Assembly: GCF_024362205.1 (NCBI RefSeq)
Contig: NZ_CP101462.1
Span: 400,501-464,500, forward strand
Length of the DNA stretch: 64,000 nt
From: Exiguobacterium aurantiacum
GTDB lineage: Bacteria > Bacillota > Bacilli > Exiguobacteriales > Exiguobacteriaceae
Reading direction: 5' to 3'
In this document: piece after piece, positions 62,602 to 64,000 of the stretch
How the letters are laid out: every line of letters starts with the position of its first letter
How positions within the stretch are numbered: position 1 is the first letter of the stretch
Position numbers and translations under genes: made by a program
Notes under the pieces: model-generated
Seen by the model: only the letters and a program-made list of their open reading frames with translations
What the model was told of the DNA's origin: nothing
Databases searched by the model: none

Positions 62602-63689
62602 AATCAATTCAACTGCAAAACATCAAAAAAGCATACGACGAAACGGAAGTCATCCGAGGGATTGACGTGACCATCGAGGCCGGTGAGTTCTTCGCCCTCG
62701 TCGGACCGTCGGGTTGCGGCAAGAGCACGATGTTGCGGATGATTGCCGGGCTCGAGTCGATCACGAGCGGGACGCTCCGCATCGACGGCGTCGCCGCGAA
62801 CGAATTGAAGCCGAGCGAGCGGCAACTGTCGATGGTGTTCCAAAACTATGCGCTCTATCCGCACATGACCGTCGAGAAAAACATCACGTTCGGGTTACAT
62901 ACGAAAGGATTGACGAAGCTCGAGCAGCGCGAGCGGTGTTTGGAAGCGGCCGAGACGCTCGGACTGACGGACTATTTGAAACGGAAGCCGCGCGAACTGT
63001 CAGGCGGCCAGCGCCAACGGGTCGCACTGGCCCGGGCGATTGTGACCGAGTCACCGATTTGCCTCATGGACGAGCCGCTCTCGAACTTGGACGCGAAGCT
63101 CCGGGCTAAGATGCGCTCGGAAATCCGGCAACTGCAACGCAAGCTCAAGCTGACGATGATTTACGTCACGCACGACCAAGTCGAGGCGATGACGATGGCC
63201 GACCGGATGATGCTGTTGAACGATGGTCAGGTCCAACAAGTCGGTCAACCGCTCGATTTGTACAACAAGCCGGCGAACACGTTCGTCGCCTCATTCATCG
63301 GGTCGCCGCCAATGAACCTCACGCCGGTGCAACGGAGTGACAAGGGCTGGGTCGCCTCAGACGGACGCTTGTTTCATCCGAACACACTGACGCGGGAAGA
63401 CACGGCAACGCTCGGCATCCGGCCCGAACAAATCACACCGGCGAAAGACGAGATCACGTTCTACGCCGAACTGAAAAATATCGAAGTGCTCGGCACGGAA
63501 ACGATTCTCGCCTTTGACATGGGCGGCGTCGAATGGCTCGCCAAATGGCCGGGCCAGTGGCCGCTGTCGATTGGAGAAAAGATCGCCTGTTACGTCGACC
63601 CGAAACAGATGTCACTGTTTGACACGGACGGGAATCGCATCGAGCCGCGGCAACCGAAACTGTTTGAGGCGTTGGAGGTGTTTCAATGA
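62598..63689 (+). CDS. ugpC: Glycerol-3-phosphate/sugar ABC importer ATPase (UgpC)
   Basis: A 363-residue ATPase of the MalK/UgpC class with Walker A GPSGCGKST near 36, signature ELSGGQRQRVALARAI near 133, Walker B ICLMDEPLSNLDAKLR near 153, H-loop VTHDQVEAM and a C-terminal regulatory TOBE domain (about 240-363; GSPPMNL, LGIRPEQI). It powers uptake through the UgpA/UgpE permeases. Context with GlpP supports glycerol 3-phosphate or its diesters as substrate. ATG 62598 overlaps glpP (ATGA), and its stop overlaps ugpA in the same way. Confidence 0.9.
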   Translation: MKSIQLQNIKKAYDETEVIRGIDVTIEAGEFFALVGPSGCGKSTMLRMIAGLESITSGTLRIDGVAANELKPSERQLSMVFQNYALYPHMTVEKNITFGLHTKGLTKLEQRERCLEAAETLGLTDYLKRKPRELSGGQRQRVALARAIVTESPICLMDEPLSNLDAKLRAKMRSEIRQLQRKLKLTMIYVTHDQVEAMTMADRMMLLNDGQVQQVGQPLDLYNKPANTFVASFIGSPPMNLTPVQRSDKGWVASDGRLFHPNTLTREDTATLGIRPEQITPAKDEITFYAELKNIEVLGTETILAFDMGGVEWLAKWPGQWPLSIGEKIACYVDPKQMSLFDTDGNRIEPRQPKLFEALEVFQ

Positions 63690-64000
63690 CGGTCGCTCTT
63701 CCGAGACAACGAATCCGTACACGATTGTCTGACGCGGCGAGCGGACTGCTCTACTTGTCCCCGTCAATCGCATTATTTGGGATTTTCCTCGTCTATCCGC
63801 TGTTCCGGACGATTTACTTGAGCTTCTTTCAAACGGACACGCAAGGGACGCCGCTCAGTTATGTCGGTGGCGAGCATTACGCCAAACTGTTCACGAGCGC
63901 CTCGTTTTGGCAGAGCATCCAGGCGACGGTCGGCTTCGTCCTGTTGACCGTCCCACTGACGATTTTAATCGCGCTCGGTCTGGCTCTCCTCGCCAATGAG
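63686..64000 (+). CDS. ugpA: Glycerol-3-phosphate/sugar ABC importer permease UgpA (partial, runs off the window)
   Basis: The first 105 codons of a MalF/UgpA-type permease. After a basic N-terminus (RQRIRTRLSD) comes helix 1 (LLYLSPSIALFGIFLVYPLF, about 22-41), then RTIYLSFFQTD, the loop with YVGGEHYAKLF and helix 2 starting near 80 (ATVGFVLLTVPLTILIALGL). This order of motifs is standard for UgpA. ATG 63686 overlaps the ugpC stop by four nt. The EAA loop and the rest lie beyond the right edge. Confidence 0.88.
   Translation, partial: MTVALPRQRIRTRLSDAASGLLYLSPSIALFGIFLVYPLFRTIYLSFFQTDTQGTPLSYVGGEHYAKLFTSASFWQSIQATVGFVLLTVPLTILIALGLALLANE

Overview
The window looks like chromosomal DNA from a Gram-positive, low-to-middle GC Bacillales bacterium, most likely Exiguobacterium or a close relative. 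Gene order follows Bacillus subtilis closely (murAB-glpX-rho-rpmE-tdk-prfA-prmC-ywlC-ywlE-rpiB-ywlG-glyA-upp-atp-ywzB-murAA-mbl-flhO-flhP, then fabZ). However, the sporulation genes that sit between murAA and mbl in Bacillus are absent, and GTG/TTG starts and C/G-ending codons are common. The genus call is an inference from gene content and order; no database search was possible. I saw no rRNA, tRNA, CRISPR array, prophage or complete insertion sequence.

Layout. 0-11.9 kb: end of one MurA paralogue, glpX, a DrrAB-like ABC exporter, a small haem-copper-oxidase-like membrane protein, a DUF421 protein, a secreted NlpC/P60 hydrolase, rho, a zinc-free L31, tdk, then the run prfA-prmC-ywlC-ywlE-rpiB-ywlG. 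12-23.3 kb: esterase, glyA with a membrane coiled-coil protein, an OmpR-type two-component system with a small membrane protein and an acidic repeat protein, a lipoprotein, a secreted GH114-like protein with a TTTTKPA repeat, upp, and a diguanylate cyclase. 23.3-31.9 kb (minus strand): a compatible-solute/ergothioneine-type ABC importer with fused permease and binding protein, a P2-type ATPase, and the glycolate oxidase pair glcD-glcF with a cre site. 32.4-39.6 kb: the complete ATP synthase operon atpZIBEFHAGDC. 39.7-44 kb: EAL-HDOD protein, DUF1146, murAA, mbl. 44.1-50.4 kb: accessory block between mbl and flhO, holding a DUF4275-like protein, an SDR, a 366-bp structured element with inverted-repeat ends, a LytS-like kinase with a SARP-type regulator, and an orphan sensor kinase. 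50.4-55 kb: flhO-flhP, glycerate kinase, mscL, an EpuA-like protein, fabZ, a lipoprotein. 55-64 kb: chemoreceptor, C45-type hydrolase, GNAT, small membrane protein, methyltransferase, an FeS (6-4) photolyase, an orphan gene, then a GlpP-controlled glycerol-3-phosphate ABC transporter (ugp) that runs off the right edge.

The most interesting signals are regulatory. (1) Three promoters (tdk, upp and the GH114-like gene) share a -35-like hexamer, exactly 24 nt with an inverted repeat centred on a GAAAA half, and a -10 box. (2) Paired heptamers TTCTCAT-N4-TTCTAAT lie exactly 33 nt before the -10 box of both the two-component operon and a separate acidic repeat protein, which defines a small regulon. 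(3) A 366-bp segment between the SDR and the SARP-type regulator has 16-bp perfect inverted ends that act as outward terminators and a long palindromic core. (4) A TTGTGAG-N4-TTGTGAG repeat lies just upstream of the kinase gene paired with the SARP-type regulator. (5) A candidate promoter lies inside the loop of a terminator whose 3' arm is the ribosome site of the next gene.
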